Part shown: piece by piece, positions 47,564 through 55,972 of the stretch
Position numbering within the stretch: position 1 is the first letter of the stretch
Layout: every line of letters begins with the position of its first letter
NCBI GenBank assembly: GCA_963827335.1
Contig: CAWHAP010000023.1
Location: forward strand, 372,001 to 436,000
Direction of reading: 5' to 3'
Source of the DNA: DASQMT01 sp963827335
Lineage (GTDB): Bacteria > Actinomycetota > Thermoleophilia > Solirubrobacterales > Solirubrobacteraceae
Length of the DNA: 64,000 nt
Notes under the pieces: model-generated
What the model was told of the DNA's origin: nothing
The model's database searches: none
What the model saw: the letters and a program-made list of their open reading frames with translations, nothing else
Position numbers and translations under genes: made by a program

Positions 47564-47955
47564 GGGGCGGGCTGCAGCGCGTCGCCGGGGTGACGCGCGC
47601 AGTGCGGCGGCGCGGCGGGGTCGAAGCGGAGCACCCAGACGGGCGAGTCGGGGCAGCCCGGCACGGGGCAGGCCAGCTCGTGCGGCTCGCGGCGCGGCGT
47701 CCCGGGGAGCGATGCCCCGATCGAGTCGCCCCATCCGAGGGTCCTCCCGGTCACGAGCGGGTACAGCGCGGCGCGGTCCAGCACCCCGTGGTCGGTGCCC
47801 GCGACGACGAGGCGGGCGGCGTCGCGGCCGGGATCGTCGCCGAACCACGCGACGAGCGCGGCGATCTCCTCCGGCGCGTCGACCCGGACGACCGGGTGCG
47901 CGGCCTCGCCCTCCAGCGGCGGCCGCGCCAGGCCCGTGAGGCGGTCGAGGCTCAC
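47560..47955 (-). CDS. Small protein with a C-terminal zinc-ribbon-like Cys/His cluster (131 aa)
   Basis: GTG 47955 overlaps the CHAT gene stop. Residues 1-70 are acidic/aliphatic ('VVRVDAPEEIAALVAWFGDD', 'RLVVAGTDHGVLDRAALYPL'). The end has 'HELACPVPGCPDSPVWVLRF' followed by 'PPHCARHPGDAL': Cys-x4-Cys about 18 residues before Cys-x2-His, the spacing of a small zinc-binding knuckle. It is locked between the protease and membrane genes by 4-base overlaps on both sides, so it surely belongs to the same functional unit. No known family recognised. Possible adaptor or sensor. Confidence 0.7.
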   Translation of the reverse strand: MSLDRLTGLARPPLEGEAAHPVVRVDAPEEIAALVAWFGDDPGRDAARLVVAGTDHGVLDRAALYPLVTGRTLGWGDSIGASLPGTPRREPHELACPVPGCPDSPVWVLRFDPAAPPHCARHPGDALQPAP

Positions 47956-50465
47956 GCCGCCGGCTCCAGGTCGAGCCGCGGCGCGCCGGTGAGGTAGAAC
48001 GCCGCCCAGTCGACCGTGGCGCCGAAGGGCGGATCCGGGAGCGCCGCGCCGTCGGCCTCCAGCATGAAGCGGGCGATCGGATCCTCCGCGCGCTGCGCGA
48101 GCGCCGCGAGCCGCGCGGCGGCCTCGTCGCCGGTCATGGTCCGCAGCGTCTCGCCCGTGGCCTTGACCAGCCCGGGCAGGTCGACGCTGCAGGTCCCGGC
48201 GCCGAGCTCGCGGGCCAGGCCCTCGTAGAACGCGTCCGCCCACGCGGCGGCGACGGTCTCGCCGACGGGCCACAGGGTCCCGATCACGGTGCCGACGCCG
48301 GCGAACGTGAGCGCCGCCGGCAGGCCGAGCGTCTGCGCGCTCTCGCCGCGGCCGGCCGTCGCCGACTCGCACGCGGTCAGCACGGCGAGCCGGCACCCCT
48401 CGAGCGTGCTGCCGACGAGGAGATCCGCGGCCGACCACAGCTCGCTCAGCCGCGTGCACGTCTCGCCCCGATACGACGCCGCGAGCGTCCCGGCGGTGCG
48501 CTCGAGCCAGCGGTCGACGCGGTCGCCGCGGTTCCAGTGGCGCTCGTGCAGCCGGCCCTCTCCCTCGACGTCGGCCCAGCGATGGATCCACGACCACGGC
48601 TCGTCGGCCACCTCGGGGTCGAGGTCGCCGGCGGCGACCCGCCACGACTCGACGCCGTCGGCCCACGCGGGGAACGGGTCGGCCTGCGGCGGGGGATCGG
48701 GGTGCAGCTCCAGCGCCGAGTAGTCGGCGTCCGAGCGACCGTGACCACCGAAGTGGAAGACGGTGCGGCCGTGCACGGCACCGACCACCGCGTCCTCGGT
48801 GGCGTCGCCGCCCTGGAGCAGCGCGGTGCTGAAGCCGGCCGTCCGCAGCGCGTCCTCGACGCCGCGGCAGGCGAGTCCGGTCACGGGCAGGTCGCGGGTC
48901 GGGTCCGCGACGAGCAGCCCCGTGCGCGGCGCGGCGCCCGGCGGCGCGTCCTGCCGGTCGAGCAGCTCGGCGGCGCTGCCCGCGGCCACGATCTGGAGGC
49001 CCTCGAGGCTCGGCAGCGCCCACCACGGCACCAGGGTCAGCATGTCCTCGGCGAGCACCGTCGCGCGGCGCACGCCGAGCTCGGCGAGCAGCGCGCCGAG
49101 CGGCACGCCGACGAGCGCGTCGGCGGCCGCGACCATCCGGTCGACGTCGAACAGCAAGGGCCCCTCGTCCTCGTCGTCGTCGCCCGCGAAGGCCGCGAGC
49201 CACTCGTACGTCCGCACGTCGCCGCGGTGCAGGCCGCAGACGGCGGGCCCGTCGCCGGTCGCCGCGGCCACCGCCACCACCGTGCCGGCGAAGTGGTGGG
49301 CGACGAACACGGCCGCTTCGTGCGGCGGGAGCCGGGCTGCCAGCTCGTCCCCGTCCGGGCCGGGCGGGACGAGGTCCTCCTCCGGCAGCATCCGCCGGTA
49401 GGCCTCGAGCAGCTCGGCCGGCGGCGGGCTGTCGGCGACGCGTCGCTGTGCCGCGTGCAGCCGCCGCTCGAGGGCGAGCAGCGCCGCGCCGCCGTCCGCG
49501 TCCCGCAGCGCCCGCCGCCTGCGCAGCCGCAGCCCGCGCGTGCGATCGAGCGTGCGGCACGCGGCGCTCCAGTCGCCGCATCCGGCGTGCGCCACGGCCA
49601 GGCCGTCGACGGCCGCGGCGAGCTGCTCGGCGGCGTCGGCCACGTCCTCGTCGCGGAGCGCGCTCAGGTACCGCCGCTCGATCGCGGGCAGCGTGCCCTC
49701 GATCGCGGCGGCCGCAGCGGCGGGATCGCCGGCGAGGAGACGCAGCTCGCCCACGCGGACGGCGAAGTGCTGGACCGAGGGATCGCCGGGATCCGAGACG
49801 CGGACGACGCGGGCGTACGCGTCCGCCGCCGCGGGCCACTGCTCGGCGATGTCGAGCTGCTCGGCGAGCGAGAGCACCGCGGACGGATCGTCGTCGGCCG
49901 GGTCCACGGGCCACGCCTGGTGGGTCTCCGCCCGCGCGAGCCAGCGGCGGCCCGTCTCCTCGTCCCCGGCGTCGCGCGCGGCGATGAAGCGGCGGACGCA
50001 GTAGCTCTGGGCCTCGAGCGCGAACCGCTCGGCTCCGCTCGCGTCCTCCGGGTCGGCGATCGCCGACCCGCGTTCGAGGAGCTCGCCCGCATCCGCCTCG
50101 GCGACGAGCTCGTGATCGAGCAGGTCCGCGATCGTGCGCAGCTCCTCCCCGGCGTCGCCCTCGTCGCGGCTCGCGGCCAGATGGTCCTCGAGGAGCTGCC
50201 GCGCGGTGTCCGGATCGCGCTCGTCGTGATCCGGGGGGAGCGCCAGGATCGCGAGGGCGACGAAGCGATCGAACACGCCGAGCCCGTCGAAGTGGTCGCG
50301 GGTCTCCCACGCCGCCTGCAGCCGCAGCTCGTGCTCGTCGGCGCGGGCGCTGAGCCGCTCGCCCGAGAACCAGCCGAGCAGCGCCTGCAGCAGGCCGTCC
50401 GTGTCGTCGCCGTCCTCCAGGACCGCGCTCACGCCGCGCGCCGCGATCTGCTCGACGAGGTCCAC
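47952..50465 (-). CDS. CHAT-domain (caspase-like) protease with N-terminal helical repeats (837 aa)
   Basis: The N-terminal ~430 residues are acidic, all-helical and repeat-like ('SLAEQLDIAEQWPAAADAYA', 'HFAVRVGELRLLAGDPAAAA', 'GDWSAACRTLDRTRGLRLRR'), consistent with TPR-type repeats. The C-terminal CHAT domain has 'TVFHFGGHGRSDADYSALEL' with the catalytic His (about residue 575) and 'LAVLTACESATAGRGESAQT' with the catalytic Cys (about 699), followed by 'LPAALTFAGVGTVIGTLWPV'. CHAT enzymes are separase/caspase relatives; TPR-CHAT proteins such as Csx29 are triggered proteases. An acidic insert (DDDEDEGP) lies near residue 440. GTG start after GAGAGGG; overlaps the next gene. Probable executor of a stress or defence response. 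Confidence 0.9.
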   Translation of the reverse strand: MDLVEQIAARGVSAVLEDGDDTDGLLQALLGWFSGERLSARADEHELRLQAAWETRDHFDGLGVFDRFVALAILALPPDHDERDPDTARQLLEDHLAASRDEGDAGEELRTIADLLDHELVAEADAGELLERGSAIADPEDASGAERFALEAQSYCVRRFIAARDAGDEETGRRWLARAETHQAWPVDPADDDPSAVLSLAEQLDIAEQWPAAADAYARVVRVSDPGDPSVQHFAVRVGELRLLAGDPAAAAAAIEGTLPAIERRYLSALRDEDVADAAEQLAAAVDGLAVAHAGCGDWSAACRTLDRTRGLRLRRRRALRDADGGAALLALERRLHAAQRRVADSPPPAELLEAYRRMLPEEDLVPPGPDGDELAARLPPHEAAVFVAHHFAGTVVAVAAATGDGPAVCGLHRGDVRTYEWLAAFAGDDDEDEGPLLFDVDRMVAAADALVGVPLGALLAELGVRRATVLAEDMLTLVPWWALPSLEGLQIVAAGSAAELLDRQDAPPGAAPRTGLLVADPTRDLPVTGLACRGVEDALRTAGFSTALLQGGDATEDAVVGAVHGRTVFHFGGHGRSDADYSALELHPDPPPQADPFPAWADGVESWRVAAGDLDPEVADEPWSWIHRWADVEGEGRLHERHWNRGDRVDRWLERTAGTLAASYRGETCTRLSELWSAADLLVGSTLEGCRLAVLTACESATAGRGESAQTLGLPAALTFAGVGTVIGTLWPVGETVAAAWADAFYEGLARELGAGTCSVDLPGLVKATGETLRTMTGDEAAARLAALAQRAEDPIARFMLEADGAALPDPPFGATVDWAAFYLTGAPRLDLEPAA

Positions 50466-50477
50466 CCGCGAACCCTC

Positions 50478-50753
50478 TCACCGCAGCGCGGCCGCGTCGA
50501 GGGCGCCGCCGGCCCGGCGGCGGGCGCCGAAGCGGTTCAGGCCGATGCCGAGCGCGAGGATCAGCGCGTTGATGACCCAGTACGAGGCCTGGTCGGCGAA
50601 GCTCCCGGGCGTGTCGTCCGCGATCACGACGACGTACGTCTGGATCGGGAAGATGATCGCCCAGACGGCGAGGTAGGCGTGCAGCGCCCTGCGGCGGTCG
50701 CGCACGAGGTAGCCGAGGGGACCGGCGATGAGGACGGCGGCGATGAGTTCCAT
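50478..50753 (-). CDS. Small membrane protein upstream of the CHAT gene (91 aa)
   Basis: Three hydrophobic segments: 'ELIAAVLIAGPLGYLV' (2-17), 'LHAYLAVWAIIFPIQTYVVV' (24-43) and 'YWVINALILALGIGLNRFG' (58-76), with a basic loop between the first two and an Arg/Ala-rich tail. It ends 12 bases before the CHAT start on the same strand and begins 59 bases after the sensor kinase end. Similar small membrane proteins occur widely in actinobacteria; I cannot assign a function. By position it may anchor or regulate the CHAT system. Confidence 0.65.
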   Translation of the reverse strand: MELIAAVLIAGPLGYLVRDRRRALHAYLAVWAIIFPIQTYVVVIADDTPGSFADQASYWVINALILALGIGLNRFGARRRAGGALDAAALR

Positions 50754-50777
50754 GCCGCCAAGTCAAGCCGCGCGGCC

Positions 50778-50795
50778 GGGGCGCGTCGTCGCCCC
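50778..50795 (-). terminator. Small hairpin between the sensor kinase and the CHAT operon
   Basis: GGGGCG, 6-base loop, CGCCCC in the 59-base gap. A 6-bp GC stem without U-run is weak evidence. On the minus strand a TTGACT follows just before the small membrane-protein start, too close to be its promoter. Whether the CHAT genes share the kinase transcript is therefore open. Confidence 0.3.
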
Positions 50796-50812
50796 GCGGG
50801 AGGAACTTCGGC

Positions 50813-51700
50813 TCACCCCACGGGGGTGGGCGCGGGCAGCGCCGCGCGCAGGCGCCAGCCGCCGCCGTCGGCCGGGCCGGCCTCGAGCCGGCCGCCAGCC
50901 TCGGCGACGCGCTCGCGCAACCCGGCCAGGCCCAGGCCCGCGCCCGGGCCGGCCGCGCCGCCCGCCCGCGCGGGGCCCGTGTCGCGCAGCTCGACGACGA
51001 GGTCGTCGCCGGCCGCGCCGAGCGTCACGTGCAGCTCGGACCCGGGGGCGTGGCGGAGCGCGTTCGTCACGCCCTCCTGCACGGTGCGATAGGCGATGTC
51101 CGCGACCGCCGGCGGCAGCTCGGCCTCCGGGACGAGCGCCGCGGCGCGGACGGTCAGCCCGGCCTTCTCGGCCTCGGCGAGCACGGCCGCGATGCGGTCC
51201 TCCTCGGCGCGCTCGCCGAGCACGTCGGCGAGCCGCCCCATCTCGACCAGCGCGCGCCGGCCCGCGGCGGCGATCGCCGCGAAGCGGTCCGCGGCGGCGC
51301 CGGGCTGCTCGGGGGCGGCCACCCGCCCGGCGCCCGCCTGGACCGCGATCACGGCCAGCGTGTGGGAGAGGATGTCGTGCAGCTCACGGGCGATCCGCGC
51401 GCGCTCGCCCTGCACGGCCAGCGCGGTGTGCTCCGCCTCGGCCTCGGCGAGCTCGCGGTTGCGCGCGGCGAGCTGGGCGACGAGCAGGCGGCGGGAGCGC
51501 ACGCCGCGGCCCGCCGCGTACGGCGCGGCGACGCAGATGGCGATCGGCACCCACGTGTCCTCCGGGATGCCGACCGCGGCGAGCAGCACGGCCAGCAGCA
51601 CGCCGGCCGCGGCGCCGCCGCGGAGCAGGTCGGCGTGCGCGCCGAGCCCGTACGCGAGCAGGCCGGCCAGCGGCAGGCCGATCGTGCCCGGGTCAGGCAC
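50813..51700 (-). CDS. Sensor histidine kinase, NarL-type partner (HisKA_3, 295 aa)
   Basis: Hydrophobic N-terminus of about three or four helices ('IGLPLAGLLAYGLGAHADLL', 'GVLLAVLLAAVGI', 'WVPIAICVAAPYAAG'), then the dimerisation/phosphoacceptor segment 'RARIARELHDILSHTLAVIA' with the conserved His, and the ATPase domain ('IAYRTVQEGVTNALRHAPGS', 'LELRDTGPA'-type G1, 'GLGLAGLRERVAEAGGRLEA'). Start is GTG 51700, eight bases inside the end of the upstream kinase-like gene. It is likely the functional kinase for the divergent response regulator at 52903. Confidence 0.87.
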   Translation of the reverse strand: MPDPGTIGLPLAGLLAYGLGAHADLLRGGAAAGVLLAVLLAAVGIPEDTWVPIAICVAAPYAAGRGVRSRRLLVAQLAARNRELAEAEAEHTALAVQGERARIARELHDILSHTLAVIAVQAGAGRVAAPEQPGAAADRFAAIAAAGRRALVEMGRLADVLGERAEEDRIAAVLAEAEKAGLTVRAAALVPEAELPPAVADIAYRTVQEGVTNALRHAPGSELHVTLGAAGDDLVVELRDTGPARAGGAAGPGAGLGLAGLRERVAEAGGRLEAGPADGGGWRLRAALPAPTPVG

Positions 51701-52794
51701 GGGCCGCGGGGAGCTCCGCCCGCAGGAGCGTGCCGCCGGGCTCGCTCGTCTCGACGGTGAGCCGGCCGCCATGCGCGCGGACGCGCTCGCGGACGACGGC
51801 GAGCGGCTCCGCCGCCACGCCGGACTCCGCGCCGACCTCGAGGTCCAGCGCGTCGGGGAGGTAGCGCAGCCGGACCCGGACGGCGCCGCGGCCGGCGGCG
51901 CCCAGCGCGTGCTGCACGAGCCGGTAGGCGGCGAGCTCGACGCCGCCGACGAGCGGCCGGCGCGGCCCTTCGACGTCCAGGTCGACCGTGCGGCCGTCCG
52001 CACGCGCGGTGTCGACGAGCCCGTCCAGCCCGTCGAGCGTCGGCAGCGGCGCGCGCTCGGCCCAGGCGTCCGACCGCAGGCGGCCGAGCAGGTCGCGCAT
52101 CGCGTTCAGCGACGCCCGCCCCTCCTCCTCGAGCCGTGCGAAGGTGGCGACCGCGTCGTCCGCGCCCGCGGCGACGCCGGCGGCGCCCGCGTCGGCCAGC
52201 GCGACCATCGCCTCCACGCGCCGGCGCGCGGCGCGGTCGAGCTGCGCCGTGAGCCGGACGCGCTCGACCTCGACGGCCAGGCGCGGCCGTCTCCCCGCGG
52301 CGGCGCACGAGCTCCCGCGAGCGCTCGGCCAGCTGGGCGGCGAGCCGGCTGCGCGCGGCGACGAGCCGTCCGGCGGCCCAGACGCCCGCGCACAGCGGCA
52401 CCACGAAGAGCAGCGCGCCGAGATCCGCGATCGAGTCGGTGGCGCAGAGCACGACCATGCCGGCGAGGACGAGCGCGAGCCCGCGCGCGCCGTCGCGGCG
52501 GTCGAGCCGCACGCCCAGCTCGTAGACCACGAGCAGGGCGGCGGGGATGGCCGCGCCGCAGCGGGGCGCGTCGAGGTGGGGGAGCGCGCTCACGAGGCAG
52601 CCCGCGGCGATGCCCGCGGACGCCGCGAGCGGCGCGGCGCGGCGCCAGAGCACCGGCAGCGTGGCGGCCACGTTCAGGACGCCGAACGCGCCGTGGCCGC
52701 CCTCGGCGAGCCCCATCAGCAGCGCGATGCCCGAGAGCACGGCGCACAGCGCCACGTCGGCCGGGCCGATCCCGTGTCGCCGGAGCGCCTCCAT
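51693..52794 (-). pseudogene. Degenerate sensor-kinase-like gene interrupted by a frameshift
   Basis: From ATG 52794 the frame encodes a membrane sensor ('VALCAVLSGIALLMGLAEGG', 'ALLFVVPLCAGVWAAGRLVA') followed by the linker 'AERSRELVRRRGETAA'. Near 52280-52290 the frame breaks; the kinase-like part ('LAVEVERVRLTAQLDRAARR' then 'VEAMVALADAGAAG') continues in another frame to 51693. Restoring two bases in a GC repeat (GCCGCGC to GCCGCGCGC) would join them as one protein of about 367 residues. Independent of that break, the histidine-box position reads AQLDRAARRR with no phosphoacceptor His and the ATP-binding motifs are eroded. So the intact protein would be a pseudokinase sensor paired with the true kinase downstream. 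Confidence 0.72.
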
Positions 52795-52902
52795 GGCGCG
52801 ATCCTAATCGCGTCCAGCGCCCCCGTCGCCCCCCTGGAGGATGATCCGAGCCTGCCCCCGCGGGGGGATGCGCCGCCGCACGCGGGCGGATACCGTCGGA
52901 CC
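52795..52902. promoter_or_regulatory. Divergent intergenic region of the two-component genes
   Basis: This 108-base gap between the kinase-like start (52794) and the response-regulator start (52903) must hold both promoters. The only striking element is the 12-bp palindrome CCCCCGCGGGGG at 52855-52866. No clear -35/-10 pair is visible on either strand. Confidence 0.4.
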
Positions 52903-53571
52903 ATGGAGCCTCCGATCACCGTGGTCGTCGCCGACGACCAGGCGCTGGTCCGGGCCGGGTTCCGCGCGATCCTCGAGGCGCGTCCCGGCATCGCCGTCGT
53001 CGGCGAGGCGGCCGACGGGGCCGACGCCGTCGACCTCGCCCGCCGGCGGCGGCCCGCCGTCGTGCTGATGGACATCCGCATGCCGGGCATGGACGGCATC
53101 GAGGCGACGCGCCGGATCCTCGCCGACCCGGACGCCGGCGACACGGCGATCCTCATGCTCACCACGTTCGACCACGACGCGTACGTCTACGACGCGCTGC
53201 GCGCCGGCGCGGCCGGGTTCCTGCTCAAGGACGTGCCGCCCGAGGGCCTGATCGAGGCGGTCCGCGTCGTCGCGTCCGGCGACGGCCTCATCGCGCCGGC
53301 GGTGACCCGGCGGCTGATCGCGCAGTTCGCCCGCAGCGCGCCGCCGAGCGCGCCGCCGGCCGGCTTCGAGGAGCTGACGCCACGCGAGGTCGAGGTGCTC
53401 GCGTTCGTCGCCCGGGGCCACACGAACGCGGAGATCGCCGGCGTGCTGGTGCTCAGCGAGGCGACGGTGAAGAGCCACGTGAAGCGGATCCTGGCCAAGC
53501 TCCGCGCGCGCGATCGCGTCCAGGCGGTCGTGCTCGCCTACGAGGCCGGCCTCGTCACGCCCGGCGGCTGA
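52903..53571 (+). CDS. NarL/LuxR-family response regulator (222 aa)
   Basis: Receiver domain with acidic pair 'VVVADDQALVRAGFRAIL', phosphoacceptor Asp in 'VVLMDIRMPGMDGIEATR', Thr in 'ILMLTTFDHDAYVYDAL' and Lys in 'GFLLKDVPPEGLIEAV'. The LuxR-type HTH is 'ELTPREVEVLAFVARGHTNA' and 'LSEATVKSHVKRILAKL'. Divergent from the two kinase-like genes; it is their natural partner and possibly the regulator of the neighbouring CHAT operon. Confidence 0.94.
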   Translation: MEPPITVVVADDQALVRAGFRAILEARPGIAVVGEAADGADAVDLARRRRPAVVLMDIRMPGMDGIEATRRILADPDAGDTAILMLTTFDHDAYVYDALRAGAAGFLLKDVPPEGLIEAVRVVASGDGLIAPAVTRRLIAQFARSAPPSAPPAGFEELTPREVEVLAFVARGHTNAEIAGVLVLSEATVKSHVKRILAKLRARDRVQAVVLAYEAGLVTPGG

Positions 53572-53608
53572 GCGGGAATATCGCGGGCGGCCGGGCCGTC
53601 GAGCCGAC

Positions 53609-54988
53609 ATGACCTCGAGCCTGCCTCGCGTCGCCATCCCGCGCTTCACCGGCGACCTCCTCGCGCCCGGCGACCGCGACTACGACGCCGCGCGGCGCGT
53701 GGAGAGCGATGCCGTGGACCGCTCGCCCGCGCTGATCGCCCGCTGCGCATGCGTGGACGACGTGGCCGCGGCCGTCAGGCACGGCCGCGCCGCAGGCCTG
53801 CCGATCACCGTGCGCGGCGGCGGGCACGGGCCCGACGGCTTCGCCGTGGCCGACGGCGCGCTGATGCTGGACCTGCGCGGGCTCGACGCGATCGCCGTCG
53901 ATCCCGCGAGCCGCACCGCCCGCGCGGCGGGCGGCACCACCTGGCGGGCGCTCGACGCCGCGACGCAGGCGCACGGCCTCGGCGTGACGGGCGCGCGGAT
54001 GCCGTCGGTCGGCGTCGCCGGCTTCACGCTGGGCTCCGGCTCGGGCTGGCTCGAGCGCAAGCTCGGGCTCGCGGCGGACTCGCTGCGCGCGGCGCGTGTC
54101 GTCACCGCGGCCGGCGACGTCGTGACCGCGAGCGCCGGCGAGCACCCCGACCTCTTCTGGGCGCTGCGGGGCGGCGGCTCCAGCTTCGGCGTGGTGGTCG
54201 AGCTCGAGTTCGACCTGCACCCGGTCGGCCCGCGGATCGAGGGCGGGATCATCGGGTGGCCGCTCGAGCGTGCCGCGGAGGTCGCCGCGACCTATGCCGC
54301 GGTGATCGCCGACGCGCCCGACGACCTGGGCGGCGGGCTCGCGCTGCTCAACGCGCTGCCGCTGCCGGTCGTGCCGGAGGCGCTGCACGGCCGCCCGATC
54401 GTCGCCGTGCTCGTGGCCTGGACGGGCGCGCCCGGCGGAGCCGACGCGCTGCTCGCCCCGCTGCGCGCGTCGGCGCCCGCGTTCGACGCCGTCGGGCCGA
54501 TGCCGTACGCGGCGCTCCAGGGGATGTTCGAGTCGCCCGAGCGGTTCACGGCGCGGGTGCACGGCGACGGCGGCTTCCTGCGCGCGCTGACCCCCGAGAC
54601 GGTCGCGGTGCTGGCCGACCGGCACGTGCGCAAGCCGGCTCCGCTCGGGAGCCTCCTGCTGCAGCCCCTGGGCGGCGCGTTCGCGCGCATGCCGGCGGGC
54701 GCGACGCCGCTCGACCGGCGCGGCGCGCCCTGGGCCTGGCAGGCGGGCGCCGCCTGGTTCGACCCGGCGGCCGACGCCGCCGTCGCGGAGTGGGCGGCCG
54801 ACCTCCGCGCGTCGCTCGCGCCCTGGTCGGGCGGGGAGAGCTTCCCGAACTTCGTCACGGACCGCGATCCCCGCCGCCTGCGCGCGGCCTACGGCGACGA
54901 GGTCTGGGCGCGGCTCCAGGCGATCCGCGCGGACTGGGACCCGGACGACGTCCTGAACGCCGGCAACGCGATCGCGCTGCCGCGCTAG
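53609..54988 (+). CDS. FAD-binding oxidoreductase, berberine-bridge-enzyme-like (459 aa)
   Basis: FAD_binding_4 domain with 'GLPITVRGGGHGPDGFAVAD', where the His in GGGH is the usual covalent FAD attachment; 'VGVAGFTLGSGSGWLERKLG' occupies the position where bicovalent members have a Cys, absent here. 'ADSLRAARVVTAAGDVVTAS' and 'FWALRGGGSSFGVVVELEFD' complete the domain. The BBE C-terminal segment is 'ADWDPDDVLNAGNAIAL'-like. Such enzymes oxidise sugars, alcohols or alkaloid-type substrates with O2. Alone on this strand; its stop abuts the convergent fgd stop with no gap. Confidence 0.9.
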   Translation: MTSSLPRVAIPRFTGDLLAPGDRDYDAARRVESDAVDRSPALIARCACVDDVAAAVRHGRAAGLPITVRGGGHGPDGFAVADGALMLDLRGLDAIAVDPASRTARAAGGTTWRALDAATQAHGLGVTGARMPSVGVAGFTLGSGSGWLERKLGLAADSLRAARVVTAAGDVVTASAGEHPDLFWALRGGGSSFGVVVELEFDLHPVGPRIEGGIIGWPLERAAEVAATYAAVIADAPDDLGGGLALLNALPLPVVPEALHGRPIVAVLVAWTGAPGGADALLAPLRASAPAFDAVGPMPYAALQGMFESPERFTARVHGDGGFLRALTPETVAVLADRHVRKPAPLGSLLLQPLGGAFARMPAGATPLDRRGAPWAWQAGAAWFDPAADAAVAEWAADLRASLAPWSGGESFPNFVTDRDPRRLRAAYGDEVWARLQAIRADWDPDDVLNAGNAIALPR

Positions 54989-55972
54989 CTATCGCAGCCG
55001 CGGCAGCACGTCCTCCGCGAACTGCTGGATGAACCGGGCCTGGTCGTCGCCGGGCCCGTGCACGACGAGCTCCTCGAAGCCGAGGTCGACGTACGTGCCG
55101 ATGGCGGCGACCACCTCGTCCGGGTCGTCCGAGCAGATGAACCGGGACGGCGCGCGGTCGAGGTTCTCGTCGGCGAGGCGCTCCATCTCGATCGGGTCCT
55201 CGACGCCCTCCTTCTGCTCGGGCGTCAGCGCGAGCGCCGCCCACCAGTGCGTGTTGGTGCGCGCGCGCTCGGCGTCCCGGTCGTAGGAGACCTTGATCTC
55301 GATCATGCGCCGGATCGCGCCCGGGTCGCGCCCGGCCTGCTCGGCGCCCGCGGCCACGTTCGCCAGCAGGTCCTCGTAGAGCTGCGGGTCCTTGCCGCTC
55401 GTGCAGATGAACCCGTCGCCGACGCGGCCCGCGAGCTTCGCCGCGAGCGGGCCGGAGGCGGCGACGTAGATGGGCACCGGCTCGTCGGGCCGGTCGTAGA
55501 TCGTGGCGCGGTCGGTCTTGTAGTACTCGCCGTCGAAGTCGACGCGCTCCTCGGTCCACAGCTGCCGCATGAGCCTGATCGACTCGGCGAGCCGCAGCCG
55601 CCGCTCCTTGCGGCCGGGGAACGCGCCGCCGGTGACCGGCGTCTCGTTCATGGCCTCCCCCGTCCCGACGCCGAGGAACACGCGCCCGGGCGCGAGCGTC
55701 GCGAGCGTCGCGAAGGCCTGGGCGACGACGGCCGGCTCGTAGCGCAGGGTGGGGGTGAGGACGCTCGTGCCGAGCGTGGCGGTGCGCGTGGCCTGGCTCG
55801 CGGCGCCCAGCCAGGGCAGCGCCGCCGGCGAGTGCCCGCCCTTGTGGCGCCAGGGCTGGAAGTGGTCCGACACGGCGACGATCTCGAAGCCCGCGCGCTC
55901 GGCCTGGACGGCGTAGTCCAGCAGCCGCGGCGGGCCGAACTGCTCGGCCGAGGCCTTGTACCCGATGCGCAT
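54989..55972 (-). CDS. fgd: F420-dependent glucose-6-phosphate dehydrogenase-like enzyme
   Basis: 327 residues, very close to mycobacterial FGD in wording: 'GYKASAEQFGPPRLLDYAVQ', 'VSDHFQPWRHKGGHSPAALP', 'LGTSVLTPTLRYEPAVVAQA', 'RVFLGVGTGEAMNE', 'GDGFICTSGKDPQLYEDLL' and 'ALTPEQKEGVEDPIEMERLA'. The His in SDHF and Trp in PWRH match FGD active-site positions. FGD reduces coenzyme F420 with glucose-6-phosphate, so the organism makes F420. Some close relatives are hydroxy-mycolate dehydrogenases, so the substrate is likely but not certain. ATG overlaps the stop of the amidinotransferase-like gene. Confidence 0.88.
   Translation of the reverse strand: MRIGYKASAEQFGPPRLLDYAVQAERAGFEIVAVSDHFQPWRHKGGHSPAALPWLGAASQATRTATLGTSVLTPTLRYEPAVVAQAFATLATLAPGRVFLGVGTGEAMNETPVTGGAFPGRKERRLRLAESIRLMRQLWTEERVDFDGEYYKTDRATIYDRPDEPVPIYVAASGPLAAKLAGRVGDGFICTSGKDPQLYEDLLANVAAGAEQAGRDPGAIRRMIEIKVSYDRDAERARTNTHWWAALALTPEQKEGVEDPIEMERLADENLDRAPSRFICSDDPDEVVAAIGTYVDLGFEELVVHGPGDDQARFIQQFAEDVLPRLR

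Noticed and set aside
47560..50766. Single 1068-codon minus-strand frame running through the CHAT gene
   Set aside because: Only its last 131 codons (the zinc-knuckle protein) are real; the rest is out of frame with the CHAT protease.
48537..51092. 851-codon plus-strand open frame opposite the CHAT gene
   Set aside because: Composition is typical of a third-codon-position shadow; the minus strand has the intact CHAT motifs and coupled neighbours.
52855..52866. CCCCCGCGGGGG as a response-regulator operator
   Set aside because: Palindromes of only G and C are expected often at this GC content; kept only as a note in the intergenic entry.
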